Positions 55,616-64,000 of a stretch of 64,000 nt of DNA are shown in pieces (within the stretch, counting starts at the first letter, position 1; every line of letters begins with the position of its first letter). The stretch lies in the NCBI RefSeq assembly GCF_002005205.3, contig NZ_CP019701.2:1550001-1614000 (forward strand). The letters are read 5' to 3'. Made by a program: the position numbers and the translations under genes. The notes beneath the pieces were generated by a model. That model searched no databases. It was given only the letters and a program-made list of their open reading frames with translations, and was not told the origin of the DNA. The DNA comes from Rhizobium rhizogenes. Lineage in GTDB: Bacteria; Pseudomonadota; Alphaproteobacteria; Rhizobiales; Rhizobiaceae.

Positions 55616-56104
55616 TCACTCCTCGCCGGACTTCGGATTATCCAGCAGCATGTAATCGAGCGGCAGTTCCGTCGTATATTTGATCTGCTCCATCGCGAAG
55701 GCGGAGGACACATCGCGAATTTCGATCTTGGCGATCATCCGCTTGTAGAAAGCGTCATAGGCCGCAATGTCAGGCACGACGACGCGCAGCAGATAATCGA
55801 CATCACCACTCATGCGGTAAAATTCGACGACTTCCGGAAATTCGGACACCACCTCGGAGAAACGCTTCAGCCACTCGATGGAATGGGAGGCGGTGCGGAT
55901 GGAGACGAAAACCGTGACCTTGGTGTTGACCTTGCCCGGATCAAGCAACGCCACGCGCCGGCGGATGACGCCGTCCTCCTCCATCTTCTGGATACGCCGC
56001 CAACAGGGCGTGGTGGAAAGGCCGACCTTTTTCGCCAGATCAGCGACAGCCAGCGTGGAATCCTCTTGCAGAATGCGCAAAATCTTACGGTCAAGGCGAT
56101 CCAA
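55616..56104 (-). CDS. Lrp/AsnC-family regulator
   Basis: This 162-residue protein has an N-terminal helix-turn-helix (residues about 6-50, LQEDSTLAVADLAKKVGLST) and a C-terminal RAM domain that binds an amino acid and forms octamers. Members sense leucine or other amino acids. Start ATG is at 56104. It follows the uracil-DNA glycosylase gene by 67 bases on the same strand. Its target is not visible; the neighbouring SsuA-like gene is downstream and the terminator at 55556 probably separates them. Confidence 0.93.
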   Translation of the reverse strand: MDRLDRKILRILQEDSTLAVADLAKKVGLSTTPCWRRIQKMEEDGVIRRRVALLDPGKVNTKVTVFVSIRTASHSIEWLKRFSEVVSEFPEVVEFYRMSGDVDYLLRVVVPDIAAYDAFYKRMIAKIEIRDVSSAFAMEQIKYTTELPLDYMLLDNPKSGEE

Positions 56105-56171
56105 TGCGTCTATCCTCCTGAATTAATTTCCTTTCAATACACTAATTTTCACAGAAAAACAGAAAATTGTT

Positions 56172-56828
56172 TCAATAAAGCCGCATTTCCACATGTTGCC
56201 GCAGAACCGGAAGCAGCTCCTGCGTGAACCACGGGTTCTTTTTCAGCCAGCCGGTATTGCGCCAGCTTGGATGCGGCAGGGGGAAAATGCCGGGGCCGGA
56301 ATTGGCATGCAGATAGCTGCGCCAGTCCTGCACGGTCGCGGTCATGGTCCTGCGCCGCCTTTCGCCCAGGTGAAACGCCTGCGCATATTGGCCGACGGCA
56401 AGGATAAGCTCCACCTGCGGCATCGCCGCCATCACCCGCTCACGCCATGAAGGCGCACATTCGCGCCGTGGCGGCAGATCGCTGCCCTTGTCGTCATAAC
56501 CGGGAAAACAGAAACCCATGGGCACGATGGCGAAATGGTTCGGATCGTAAAACGTCTCCCGGTCGACATTCAGCCATTGCCGCAGCCTGTCGCCGGAAGC
56601 GTCGTTGAAGGGCAATCCGGTTTCATGAACGCGCAGCCCCGGCGCCTGCCCGGCAATCAGGATGCGGGCCTTCCCCGACAGGATGACCACGGGCCGCGGT
56701 TCATGCGGCAATCGGTCGGCCATTCCCCTGAACGGCATGTCGCGACAGATGCGACAGCGGGCAATCTCGCCCCGCAGCGCGTCCAGCCCATCATCGGAGC
56801 CCGGCATGGATCGATCCGCCTCAGCCAT
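56172..56828 (-). CDS. Uracil-DNA glycosylase family protein
   Basis: This 218-residue protein has the UDG superfamily motifs: ILIAGQAPGLRVHETGLPFND (motif A with the water-activating region) and LPHPSWRN (motif B, helix capping). Cysteines at CRICRD (25 and 28), FCFPG and RREC could hold an iron-sulfur cluster as in families 4-5. It should remove uracil from DNA or be a close relative with altered specificity. Its ATG (56828) overlaps the preceding nuclease gene by 8 bases, so the two form one transcript. Confidence 0.86.
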   Translation of the reverse strand: MAEADRSMPGSDDGLDALRGEIARCRICRDMPFRGMADRLPHEPRPVVILSGKARILIAGQAPGLRVHETGLPFNDASGDRLRQWLNVDRETFYDPNHFAIVPMGFCFPGYDDKGSDLPPRRECAPSWRERVMAAMPQVELILAVGQYAQAFHLGERRRRTMTATVQDWRSYLHANSGPGIFPLPHPSWRNTGWLKKNPWFTQELLPVLRQHVEMRLY

Positions 56829-57414
56829 GCGACCATCCCAGAAGATGGCGGATGATGGTCAGGAAGCCGGCCGCCGGTGTTTCGATATCCGCCGCGCGGT
56901 GCTCACGCCGCCATTCGGAAGGCTTTTCGAACTCTCCCGCCCATATGCCGCGCGCTTCCCGCCGCGCAGCCGCCTGTTCCGCGGAAAACTGGAAATAACC
57001 CGAGGCAACGGCAAAGCCTGACGACACCATTTCGGCCGAAACATCCCTGCCCCCGGCGGAACAATAAACGAGCAGCCGCCCGTAACGGTCCCTCGAACTG
57101 CCGGAACAGGAGAAATTCCCGGACGCGACCAGCCGTTGCAGAACCTGGCGGGCTTCCTGCCCGCAGGGCCAGGTTTCGGCCCCCCGCAGGCATGTCTGCG
57201 ACAGTTCCGGCGCATCAATGCCGAGCAGGCGGAATCTGTCCTCGCCCTTTGACAGCGTATCGCCATCGATCACGAAGAAGCGGCCATCATAAGTCTCGCT
57301 ATTGATCTGGTCGAGCTTGGCGGCAATGAGGATGCCCAGGAAAACCGCGGCAAGGAAAAGCCCGCCGTCGCGGAACCCGGAAAAACCCCTGCGCCTGCCT
57401 CCGTTTCGTCCCAT
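56821..57414 (-). CDS. Thermonuclease-like (SNase) protein with membrane anchor
   Basis: From ATG 57414 the product has 197 residues: a basic N-terminus, one membrane segment (GLFLAAVFLGILIAAKL), then a staphylococcal nuclease-like OB fold (FFVIDGDTLSKGEDRFRLLGIDAPEL with the metal Asp residues, and RDRYGRLLVYC with an active-site Arg). A tail of about 30 residues follows. It may act on nucleic acid at the outer face of the membrane. It overlaps the glycosylase start by 8 bases. A longer frame from 57495 is rejected. It is divergent from the histidine kinase gene. Confidence 0.85.
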   Translation of the reverse strand: MGRNGGRRRGFSGFRDGGLFLAAVFLGILIAAKLDQINSETYDGRFFVIDGDTLSKGEDRFRLLGIDAPELSQTCLRGAETWPCGQEARQVLQRLVASGNFSCSGSSRDRYGRLLVYCSAGGRDVSAEMVSSGFAVASGYFQFSAEQAAARREARGIWAGEFEKPSEWRREHRAADIETPAAGFLTIIRHLLGWSHG

Positions 57415-57501
57415 GTAACAACAAACCCTTGTCAGAAATGGCAAACAAATCCTTTCACGGCAGCATCTTCTTAAGATTTTACGCGTAGCCTGCAAGCGTT
57501 C

Positions 57502-59058
<1,557 letters not shown>

Positions 59059-59070
59059 GGGCTCAAAGCC

Positions 59071-59475
59071 TCAGAAGAACAGCGTCGTTACCAGCGAATA
59101 AAGCACGAAAAATCCGTTCGCCATCAACAGGCAGAAAACGGCGAAGGAGCCGAGATCCTTGGCATGTCGCCCGACCGAGGAAATTTCCGGTGAGATGCGA
59201 TCCACCAGCTCCTCGATTGCCGTATTGAGCGCCTCGACCGCAAACAGCAGCAACATCAGCACAGTGAAGACGAGAAGATGCGCAAAGGGCGCAGCGACGA
59301 TGAGAAGCAGGCCAAGCCCGACGCCGAAAGCCAGAACCTCATGCCGGAACGCCGCTTCCTGCCACAGCCGGCCCAGCCCCTGCACGGAATAGCGGGCGGC
59401 GGCGAAAAGATGCCGCCAGCCTTTTTCCTTGCGGAATGCCGGTTCGGTTTGCTTCTTTTGCGGCGTCGCGTCCAT
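59071..59475 (-). CDS. dgkA: Diacylglycerol kinase
   Basis: This 134-residue membrane enzyme phosphorylates diacylglycerol to phosphatidate. It has three membrane helices and the conserved EALNTAIEELVDRIS with the catalytic Glu. Start ATG 59475 follows GAGG; a TTG four codons upstream is less likely. It lies 8 bases after cobT on the same strand, so the two are cotranscribed. The gene stops 12 bases from the end of the convergent kinase gene. Confidence 0.93.
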   Translation of the reverse strand: MDATPQKKQTEPAFRKEKGWRHLFAAARYSVQGLGRLWQEAAFRHEVLAFGVGLGLLLIVAAPFAHLLVFTVLMLLLFAVEALNTAIEELVDRISPEISSVGRHAKDLGSFAVFCLLMANGFFVLYSLVTTLFF

Positions 59476-59483
59476 CTTCGGCC

Positions 59484-60518
59484 TCAATGATCGGTACGGG
59501 GGCTGATGCGGGTGTCCACACCCGCCGCTTCGAAAGTCGCCATGCCGGAATGGCAGGCCGCGGCAGCCTTGACGATGCCGGCGGCCAGTGCCGCACCGGT
59601 GCCTTCGCCCAGCCGCATGCCAAGCGCCAGAAGCGGCGTCTTGCCAAGCTTTTCGACAGCGGCCAGATGGCCGGGCTCACCCGAGACATGGCCGATCAGG
59701 CAATGATCGAGCGCCGAAGGATTGGCGGCTTTCAGGAGAGCCGCAGCGGCGGTTGCCACATAACCGTCGATCAGCACGGGAATACGCTGCACGCGCGCCG
59801 CGAGGATAGCACCGGCAATTGCCGCAATCTCACGTCCGCCAAGGCGGCGCATGATTTCCAGCGGATCGGACAGGTGGTCCTTGTGGAACTCCACAGCGGC
59901 CTTCACCGCCGCGATCTTGCGGGCCATGACCTCGCCTTCCGAACCGGTGCCGGGACCGGTCCATTCTTCCGCCGTGCCGCCGTAAAGCGCCAGATTGATC
60001 GCCGCCGCAATTGTGGTGTTGCCAATGCCCATTTCACCGACGCAGAGAAGATCGGTTCCACCGGCAATCGCTTCCATGCCGAAGGCCATGGTCGCCGCAC
60101 AGTCGCGCTCCGAAAGGGCCGGTTCGCAGGTGATGTCGCCGGTCGGATAATCAAGCGCCAGATCGAATATCTTCAGGCCGAGATCGTTGGCGACGCAGAT
60201 CTGGTTGATCGCCGCACCGCCGGCCGCGAAATTCTCCACCATCTGCTGGGTCACGGAAGTCGGATAGGGCGTAACACCATGACGGGTGACACCATGATTG
60301 CCGGCAAAAATCGCCACCAGCGGACGCGTGACGGCGGGCGAACGGCCTGACCACGCGGCCAGCCACATGGCGATTTCCTCAAGGCGGCCGAGCGAACCGG
60401 CAGGCTTGGTCAGCTGCGCATTACGCTCCTTGGCCGCCACCAGCGCATGCGTATCCGGGCCGGGAAGCTCACGCAACAACGCGCGAAAATCGTCGAAGGG
60501 CAATCCGCTCATGCTCAT
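59484..60518 (-). CDS. cobT: Nicotinate-nucleotide-dimethylbenzimidazole phosphoribosyltransferase
   Basis: This 344-residue enzyme activates dimethylbenzimidazole for the lower ligand of cobalamin. Family motifs include AKPAGSLG-like TKPAGSLGRLEEIA, FAGNHGVTRHGVTPYP, GEMGIGNTT and the catalytic Glu in RLGEGTGAA. The ATG at 60518 is used; one six codons upstream is possible. It is divergent from cobS (153 bases apart) and followed by dgkA. It works with CobS in the nucleotide loop assembly. Confidence 0.94.
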   Translation of the reverse strand: MSMSGLPFDDFRALLRELPGPDTHALVAAKERNAQLTKPAGSLGRLEEIAMWLAAWSGRSPAVTRPLVAIFAGNHGVTRHGVTPYPTSVTQQMVENFAAGGAAINQICVANDLGLKIFDLALDYPTGDITCEPALSERDCAATMAFGMEAIAGGTDLLCVGEMGIGNTTIAAAINLALYGGTAEEWTGPGTGSEGEVMARKIAAVKAAVEFHKDHLSDPLEIMRRLGGREIAAIAGAILAARVQRIPVLIDGYVATAAAALLKAANPSALDHCLIGHVSGEPGHLAAVEKLGKTPLLALGMRLGEGTGAALAAGIVKAAAACHSGMATFEAAGVDTRISPRTDH

Positions 60519-60671
60519 GGTGTCGGTCTCTTTCATAGCCGGGTTGGCTTTCGCATCGGCTCATGCGTCCGGAAACTTGTGTTTTCCGGCAAATCGGTCT
60601 TTGTTGCGCCTCTCATAATCGCGGATGCGCCGCGGAACAACCGGAAATGCAAGTGCAGCAACGGAGAGAGC

Positions 60672-61457
60672 ATGAAGGCCGGGGATTTTATAACAGATGT
60701 CATGCATTCCGTTGCCTTTCTCAGCCGCCTGCCCGTCCCTTCACGGTTTTTCAAAGATGCCGATGGCGAGTCGATGCGCCGCACCGCCCGCGCCTTTCCC
60801 GCCGCCGGCCTCCTGATCGCCCTGCCCGCGGCTTTTCTGGTGGTGATTTTCGCCTCCTTCGATGCCTCGCCGCAACTCACCGGCTGGCTCGCCATCGCCC
60901 TCACGGCGCTTTTGACGGGTGCGCTGCATGAGGATGGACTGGCCGATATGGCCGATGGTTTCGGCGCAGGCAAGGACAAGGCACGCACGCTTGAGATCAT
61001 GAAGGACAGCCGCATCGGCAGCTATGGCACCATCGCCATGGTGCTGTCCTTTGCCCTGCGCGCCACCGCACTCGCCTCGTTGATCGAGACACTTCCCGCT
61101 AAAACTGCCGCCGCCGGCCTGATCGCCGCACTTGTCCTGAGCCGTGCGCTGATGGTGTGGCACTGGCAGGCCCTGCCCGCCGCCAAAACCTCCGGCATTG
61201 CCGCCGGCGCCGGCCAACCCGGCGAAACCGAGCGCAATATTGCCCTGGCGATCGGGCTACTGGTCTTCATCCTCTTCACGCTGCACGCTTTGCCTCTTCT
61301 GTCGATTGCACTTGCGCTCGCGGCAGCCATTCTGGCCACCGTGCTGTTCGGCCGGCTGTGCGACAGGAAGATCGGTGGCCATACCGGCGATACCATCGGC
61401 GCCTGCCAGCAGATCACGGAGATCGTTACTCTCGTCGCCCTTGCCCTTGCGGCGTAA
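60672..61457 (+). CDS. cobS: Cobalamin-5'-phosphate synthase
   Basis: This 261-residue membrane enzyme joins GDP-cobinamide with alpha-ribazole phosphate at the last step of cobalamin synthesis. The signature EDGLADMADGFGAGKDKART and about six hydrophobic segments are present. GGAGAG lies 4 bases ahead of ATG 60672. DUF1289 follows after 19 bases, so they probably form one transcript. No cobalamin riboswitch was found in the gap to cobT. Confidence 0.94.
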   Translation: MKAGDFITDVMHSVAFLSRLPVPSRFFKDADGESMRRTARAFPAAGLLIALPAAFLVVIFASFDASPQLTGWLAIALTALLTGALHEDGLADMADGFGAGKDKARTLEIMKDSRIGSYGTIAMVLSFALRATALASLIETLPAKTAAAGLIAALVLSRALMVWHWQALPAAKTSGIAAGAGQPGETERNIALAIGLLVFILFTLHALPLLSIALALAAAILATVLFGRLCDRKIGGHTGDTIGACQQITEIVTLVALALAA

Positions 61458-61476
61458 CGGCCTGATATAGATCATC

Positions 61477-61668
61477 ATGGAAACACCCTGCATCCATATC
61501 TGCCGCCTCGATGCGACCAACAGCCTCTGCATCGGCTGCGGCCGCACGCTGGATGAAATCGGCGGCTGGGCAGGCTATGGCGACGAGAAGCGCCGCGCGC
61601 TCATGCAGGCGCTGCCGCAAAGACTGGAAAATTTGAGAAAGACCGCCAAGGAGACGCATACCGCATGA
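61477..61668 (+). CDS. DUF1289 protein
   Basis: This 63-residue protein has the DUF1289 cysteine pattern: PCIHICRLDATNSLCIGCGRT with four cysteines that could bind an Fe-S cluster or zinc. The family is common in Proteobacteria and its task is not known. The gene starts 19 bases after cobS. Its stop overlaps the start of the next gene by four bases (ATGA), so they are translationally coupled. Confidence 0.9.
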   Translation: METPCIHICRLDATNSLCIGCGRTLDEIGGWAGYGDEKRRALMQALPQRLENLRKTAKETHTA

Positions 61669-62372
61669 ACAGGCTGACCATCGTTCTCCTTGTCCTCGCC
61701 GTGGGCCTCGGCCTGCTTCTCATCAATCACGATGGTGGCCGCACACTCGGTATCGATAATGACCAGTTCGCCCACGTTCTTTATCTTCTGCCCATCGCCG
61801 GCCTCCTGTCCGCAGGCATTCTGGCGGGAAGACGCGGCAGCTTCGGCACCGTCATCCGCCAGCTCGCCGTCTGGCTCGTCATCATCCTCGGCCTCGTGTC
61901 GCTCTATCTCTATCGCTACGACCTGCAATCCTTCGGCGACAGGCTGCTCGGCGGCCTGATGCCCGGCCGCGCCGTGGTGGTGACGACGGCTGGCGGCGAA
62001 CAGGAAATCGTGCTGCATAAATCGATGAGCGGCCATTTCGAGGCAAATGTGAGCGTCGAAGGCAAAACGATCCACATGCTGGTCGATACCGGCGCAAGCT
62101 CCGTGGTGCTCGCCAACGCGGATGCGGCCGCAATCGGCATCGACACGACAGGCCTGCGTTATACCGTACCGGTCATGACCGCAAACGGCCGCACGGCGGC
62201 AGCGCCAGTCACCCTGTCGGAAATCGGCATAGGCCCAATCGTGCGCCGCAACATCCCCGCCCTCGTCGCCCAGGACGGCCAACTGGGCCAGAGCCTGCTC
62301 GGCATGAGCTTTCTGTCGACGCTCGGTTCGCTGCAGATGCAGACGGACGAATTGCGGTTGCGGGATCGATAG
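61665..62372 (+). CDS. Retropepsin-like aspartic protease with membrane anchor
   Basis: This 235-residue protein has three N-terminal membrane helices (residues 5-20, 38-55 and 65-85) and a C-terminal aspartic protease domain with the single DTGASS catalytic motif (VDTGASSVVL). It belongs to the bacterial retropepsin-like (TIGR02281-type) group, which acts as a dimer because each chain brings one aspartate. The domain should face the periplasm. The substrate is unknown. It is coupled to DUF1289 and lies 162 bases before the riboswitch of ribB. Confidence 0.86.
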   Translation: MNRLTIVLLVLAVGLGLLLINHDGGRTLGIDNDQFAHVLYLLPIAGLLSAGILAGRRGSFGTVIRQLAVWLVIILGLVSLYLYRYDLQSFGDRLLGGLMPGRAVVVTTAGGEQEIVLHKSMSGHFEANVSVEGKTIHMLVDTGASSVVLANADAAAIGIDTTGLRYTVPVMTANGRTAAAPVTLSEIGIGPIVRRNIPALVAQDGQLGQSLLGMSFLSTLGSLQMQTDELRLRDR

Positions 62373-62534
62373 ACCCCAGGGATCAGGACCCTGCCGTGGC
62401 ACTCTCGCACTGCTCACCGGCGCCGGAAAGGAAATACCCCATTCCGCGCGCAACCGGGATGTTCTTTTCACGCCGACCGGTCGTCGCAGAGCGTTGCCCC
62501 CTTGATTCCTTCCCATTTGATAATTTATGTTGGT

Positions 62535-62682
62535 GATGTTCTCAGGGCGGGGTGCAATTCCCCACCGGCGGTATCGGGATTTTTCCCGGAGCCCGCGAGC
62601 GCTTCCGGTCTCCAAAGCCGGAAGGTCAGCAGATCCGGTGAGAGGCCGGAGCCGACGGTATAGTCCGGATGGAAGAGGACAA
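62535..62682 (+). promoter_or_regulatory. FMN riboswitch (RFN element)
   Basis: The conserved order is visible: TTCTCAGGGCGGGG, CAATTCCCCACCGGCGG, AGCCCGCGAGCG, GGTCAGCAGATCCGGTG, GGCCGGAGCCGACGGTATAG and TCCGGATGGAAGAGGA. It binds FMN and turns off the downstream ribB. Between it and the start codon lie further hairpins: GCCCGC/GCGGGC (62693-62698/62705-62710), GCGCTTC/GAAGCGC and ATGCCG/CGGCAT, which probably form the output switch. The 433-base gap between the protease and ribB holds nothing else. Confidence 0.95.
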
Positions 62683-62805
62683 GGCATAAGACGCCCGCGC
62701 GTGAGCGGGCTTCGCATTGCATTGTTCGCCCAAGGGATATTTGGCGCTTCTTGAAGCGCGAAAATGCCGCAAAACGGCATAACCCCTTGAAAGGCTTGAA
62801 ATAGA

Positions 62806-63447
62806 ATGACCATTGCTAAAATTGAAGACGCGATCGACGCCATTTCCCGTGGCGAGATGGTGATTGTGGTTGACGATGAAGACCGCGAAAACGAAGGCGA
62901 TATCATCGCCGCTTCCGACAGCATCACTCCGCAGCAGATCGCTTTCATGATGAACCATGCGCGCGGGCTGGTCTGCGTCGCCATGCCGGGTGAGCGCCTG
63001 GATGCGCTCGACATTCCGCTGATGGTGTCGCGCAACACCGAATCCCTCAAGACGGCCTTCACCGTCTCGGTGGACTATATTCCGGGCACCACGACAGGCA
63101 TTTCCGCCGCCGACCGGGCGGAGACAGTGCGTGCGCTGGTGTCGGAGGGTTCGCGCCCGGAAGACTTCGCCCGTCCCGGCCACATCTTCCCGCTGCGCGC
63201 CAATCCGCAGGGCGTTCTCGGCCGCACCGGCCACACGGAAGCCGCCGTGGACCTCTGCCGTCTTGCCGGGAAATTCCCGTCCGGCACCATCTGCGAAGTT
63301 GCCAATGACGACGGCACCATGGCCCGCCTGCCCCAGCTCGAAGTCTTCGCCGAACGCCACGGCCTGCTCGTCGTGACGATCAAGGACCTCGTTGCTTACC
63401 TCAAGGGCGAGGTTGTCGAGGAAGTGGCGCAGAAGCAGGTTGCGTGA
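62806..63447 (+). CDS. ribB: 3,4-dihydroxy-2-butanone 4-phosphate synthase
   Basis: This 213-residue enzyme makes the four-carbon riboflavin precursor from ribulose 5-phosphate. It shows VVDDEDRENEGDII, MPGERLDAL, GISAADRAETV and HIFPLRANPQGVLGRTGHTEAAVD with the metal-binding and catalytic residues. It lacks a fused GTP cyclohydrolase II domain. It is under an FMN riboswitch directly upstream, so expression should fall when flavin is plentiful. Confidence 0.97.
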   Translation: MTIAKIEDAIDAISRGEMVIVVDDEDRENEGDIIAASDSITPQQIAFMMNHARGLVCVAMPGERLDALDIPLMVSRNTESLKTAFTVSVDYIPGTTTGISAADRAETVRALVSEGSRPEDFARPGHIFPLRANPQGVLGRTGHTEAAVDLCRLAGKFPSGTICEVANDDGTMARLPQLEVFAERHGLLVVTIKDLVAYLKGEVVEEVAQKQVA

Positions 63448-63474
63448 GCTGCTGCTCGTGTTGTGAATACGAAA

Positions 63475-63496
63475 ACGCCCGGCGCAAGCCGGGCGT
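63475..63496. terminator. Hairpin after ribB
   Basis: ACGCCCGGC (63475-63483) pairs with GCCGGGCGT (63488-63496) with a GCAA loop. On the minus strand it ends in UUUUC, so it may serve the convergent gene as much as ribB. Confidence 0.5.
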
Positions 63497-63529
63497 GATG
63501 CTTGTGAAACCGTCTGGCTTCTCTTCTTC

Positions 63530-63642
63530 CGTCATGCCGGACTTGATCCGGCATCCAGCCACGGCGCGTCTGCGCCGTGAGAAGAGTCTTTTGCGATCAA
63601 AGACTTGATCGCACTGGACCCCGGATCAAGTCCGGGGTGACG
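63530..63642. repeat. RIME1-like intergenic element, copy D
   Basis: About 113 bp between convergent ribB and the SDR gene, from CGTCAT to GTGACG, with GCCGGACTTGATCCGGC and CCCCGGATCAAGTCCGGGG palindromes. It is inverted relative to A and B, as copy C is. Confidence 0.87.
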
Positions 63643-63721
63643 GAGGGAAAAAGCCGCGTCAACCTGACCCATAGGTCTGGCGCGCCCTATCATCCACCTC
63701 AGCGCTACCGCGTCGAAAACC

Positions 63722-64000
63722 CTACCAGCAGCAGAAACCGCCATCCACTAGCAGATCCACGCCCGTCACGAAGCTCGCCGCATCTGACAGCAGGAAGATC
63801 GCCGGGCCGACCATTTCATCGACGCCTGCCATGCGCTGCATCGGCGTCTGTTCTTCGAACAGCTTGGTCTGATGCACCATCTCCGGCCGCGTATTCATCG
63901 GCGTTGCGGTGTAACCCGGCGAGATGGTGTTGACGCGAATGCCGCGCCCCACCCACTCCATCGCCATGGATTTCGACATGTGGATGACGCCGGCCTTCGA
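63722..64000 (-). CDS. Short-chain dehydrogenase/reductase, N-terminus outside window
   Basis: Only the last 93 residues are in the window; the frame runs off base 64000. It shows the SKAGVIHMSKSMAMEW helix holding the catalytic lysine, the conserved GIRVNTISPGYTATPM, and the ending ASFVTGVDLLVDGGF typical of classical SDRs. The coenzyme and substrate cannot be given. It is convergent with ribB, with a hairpin and the RIME-like element between. The real gene probably has about 250 residues. Confidence 0.9.
   Translation of the reverse strand, partial: SKAGVIHMSKSMAMEWVGRGIRVNTISPGYTATPMNTRPEMVHQTKLFEEQTPMQRMAGVDEMVGPAIFLLSDAASFVTGVDLLVDGGFCCW

Noticed and set aside
60519..60671. Cobalamin riboswitch between cobT and cobS
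   Set aside because: The gap of 153 bases is too short and lacks the B12 box.

Overview
The window looks like a piece of a Rhizobiaceae chromosome, most likely Agrobacterium or a close relative. The grounds are high GC coding bias, the alphaproteobacterial recA-alaS-icd and purCSQ/purL-bolA-grxD neighbourhoods, many small rhizobial families (DUF1127, DUF1289, Usg, DUF455), and four copies of a ~113 bp two-palindrome repeat of the rhizobial RIME type. No phage, transposase, CRISPR array, tRNA or rRNA gene was seen. About 61 protein genes are supported; the first (AsmA/DUF3971-like) and last (SDR) run off the window.

Layout. 1-8.1 kb: partial AsmA-like protein, a one-cysteine Bcp peroxiredoxin, DUF455, an M23 peptidase, a RhlE-type helicase and a NUDIX hydrolase. 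8.1-8.9 kb: an AT-rich gap with a strong candidate small RNA on the minus strand. 8.9-15.8 kb: an orphan solute-binding protein, rpe, a membrane protein, then purB, a hydrolase, purC, purS, purQ and a lipoprotein. 16-18 kb: a divergent DUF1127/MocR-type regulator pair between purQ and purL. 18-24 kb: purL, bolA, a convergent hydrolase-like membrane protein, a small basic protein, grxD and a Bcr/CflA exporter. 24.3-28.6 kb, minus strand: rpsD, glsA, ttcA and two inositol-monophosphatase paralogues. 29-30 kb: terC with a structured leader. 30-37 kb, minus strand: HerA-like ATPase, EamA and LysE transporters, GNAT, DUF1127, a 31-codon gene, murI, trmJ-like and a secreted protein.

37-45 kb: icd and alaS/recA frame an accessory block (tetR with DUF1772, a glutathione transferase, a VOC protein). 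45.5-50 kb: psuK-psuG and a large OmpA-family protein with a proline/glutamate/arginine-rich linker. 50-54 kb: a polar amino-acid ABC transporter (binding protein and two permeases, no ATPase), Usg and a TPR-methyltransferase. 54-59 kb: orphan SsuA-like protein, Lrp regulator, uracil-DNA glycosylase family protein, thermonuclease-like protein and a PleC/DivJ-type histidine kinase, probably PdhS2. 59-64 kb: dgkA and cobT opposite cobS, DUF1289, a retropepsin-like protease, an FMN riboswitch with ribB, and a partial SDR.

How it fits together: purB, purC, purS, purQ and purL cover much of purine synthesis with the three-subunit FGAM synthase (small PurL + PurQ + PurS). BolA and GrxD are a known partner pair in iron sensing and delivery. 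PsuK and PsuG salvage pseudouridine. CobT and CobS complete the cobalamin nucleotide loop.

The most interesting unexplained signals are: the minus-strand sRNA candidate; a pair of mutually exclusive hairpins before terC that could mask its ribosome binding site; the RIME-like repeats, all four of which lie at convergent gene ends; a 31-codon gene with a perfect Shine-Dalgarno; the 21 bp tetR operator; and a possibly leaderless MocR promoter overlapped by direct repeats.
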